From an uncultured Eubacterium sp. (GTDB lineage Bacteria > Bacillota > Clostridia > Lachnospirales > Lachnospiraceae), in contig CAJUTR010000015.1 of NCBI GenBank assembly GCA_910589665.1, positions 1 through 62,905 on the forward strand: a stretch of DNA of 62,905 bases. The letters run 5' to 3'. Position 1 is the stretch's first letter. Each line of letters opens with the position of its first letter. The notes under the pieces were generated by a model. It was not told the origin of the DNA. It saw only the letters and a program-made list of their open reading frames with translations, and made no database searches. Shown piece after piece: positions 62,482-62,905 of the stretch. Made by a program: the position numbers and the translations under genes.

Positions 62482-62889
62482 ATGACGTTAAACGAGTCAT
62501 CTGAAAATTATCTGGAAACGATTCTTATGCTGAGCAAAAAACTTCCCGTCGTGCGTTCCGTGGACATTGCCGAAAGCATGGGATTCAAAAAATCCAGCGT
62601 CAGCGTTGCCATGAAGCAACTTCGGGAAAATAACTATATCACTGTCACGAAAGCTGGCTTTATCTATCTCACCGATCAGGGAAATGAAGTGGCGGAAATG
62701 ATCTATGAACGACATGAATTTCTCAGAACATGGCTGATCAGCCTTGGTATTGATGAAAAAACAGCGACCGAAGATGCCTGCCGTATGGAGCACGATATCA
62801 GTCAGGATAGTTTCCGGGTCATCAAGGAATATATCGAACAGACGGCAGACTTTTACAAAAAAGTGTCTTCGACACATCAACTCCCCTAG
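62482..62889 (+). CDS. DtxR/MntR-family metal-dependent transcriptional regulator
   Basis: This 135-aa protein has an N-terminal winged helix (SSENYLETILMLSKKLPVVRSVDIAESMGFKKSSVSVAMKQL, residues about 4-45) and a metal-binding dimerisation region with ERHEFLRTWLISLGI and EDACRMEHDIS. It lacks the C-terminal SH3-like domain of DtxR, so it has the short MntR-type layout. The start follows GGAGG. It diverges from the feo operon and most likely represses it when Fe2+ (or Mn2+) is sufficient. Confidence 0.9.
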   Translation: MTLNESSENYLETILMLSKKLPVVRSVDIAESMGFKKSSVSVAMKQLRENNYITVTKAGFIYLTDQGNEVAEMIYERHEFLRTWLISLGIDEKTATEDACRMEHDISQDSFRVIKEYIEQTADFYKKVSSTHQLP

Positions 62890-62891
62890 CC

Positions 62892-62905
62892 CCTCATTCA
62901 TGAGG
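62892..62905 (+). terminator. Probable terminator stem cut by the window end
   Basis: CCTCAT-TC-ATGAGG begins 3 nt after the regulator stop. The window ends before a T-run could be seen. Confidence 0.35.

Noticed and set aside
1..62905. tRNA or rRNA genes
   Set aside because: I found no cloverleaf or rRNA sequence inside the window; only a promoter at 18-46 points towards one possibly outside.

Overview
The window is a chromosomal segment of a Gram-positive anaerobe of the class Clostridia, most likely family Lachnospiraceae. The evidence is the Firmicutes gene order of the S10-spc-alpha ribosomal block, a zinc-type S14 and zinc-lid adenylate kinase, an RpoA of about 320 aa, an L17 with a large internal insertion, an ECF transporter next to truA, and plant-fibre enzymes (GH127 arabinofuranosidase, GH10 xylanase). 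I cannot name the genus. Nearly all genes lie on the minus strand. Only the DUF4474 and phosphoesterase pair and the terminal DtxR/MntR regulator are on the plus strand.

Layout by increasing coordinate: 0-4.1 kb holds a Ca-type P-ATPase and two TerD proteins. 4.2-5.8 kb holds a YugP-like membrane metallopeptidase and an amidohydrolase. 5.8-7.7 kb holds a Septu/PtuAB-like ATPase plus HNH defence pair directly behind truA. 7.7-11.1 kb is truA-ecfT-ecfA2-ecfA1. 11.4-17.8 kb is an insertion between ecfA1 and rplQ: a GT87-like membrane protein, two unknown proteins, a GH127 enzyme and a dead esterase. 17.9-36.4 kb is the ribosomal protein, RNA polymerase alpha, SecY, Adk and Map block. It is split between infA and rpmJ by a terminator, a PIN-like protein and a secreted EF-hand protein. 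The two halves have similar promoters (36724-36752 and 21424-21452).

36.7-50.2 kb is the most unusual part. A thiotemplate-like set (acyl carrier protein, PaaK-like AMP ligase and a 512-aa accessory protein) is interleaved with secreted papain-like peptidases and seven paralogous small exported proteins of unknown function. The set has been duplicated and then partly deleted, leaving two truncated ligase copies, one frameshifted and one truncated peptidase, and several short gene fossils. The only strong promoter signals I find lie upstream of the 512-aa gene at 50328-50405. The locus ends abruptly at the S10 operon promoter, inside a truncated paralogue.

50.4-55.7 kb encodes secreted proteins: a BspA-like leucine-rich-repeat protein, a CBM2-like two-repeat protein split by a one-base frameshift, and a GH10 xylanase with a ricin-type lectin domain. 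The CBM2-like gene and the 512-aa gene share a 21-nt promoter element. 55.9-59.4 kb carries a fructosamine-kinase pseudogene, a HicB-like protein without HicA, a DUF4474 protein, a metallophosphoesterase and a ferritin-like protein. 59.5-62.9 kb is a ferrous iron locus (feoA-feoA-feoB plus a Cys-rich FeoB partner). It diverges from a DtxR/MntR-type repressor, with a 34-bp palindrome over the feo promoter.

Starts were chosen from Shine-Dalgarno spacing. Functions come from motifs and family knowledge only; no database search was possible.
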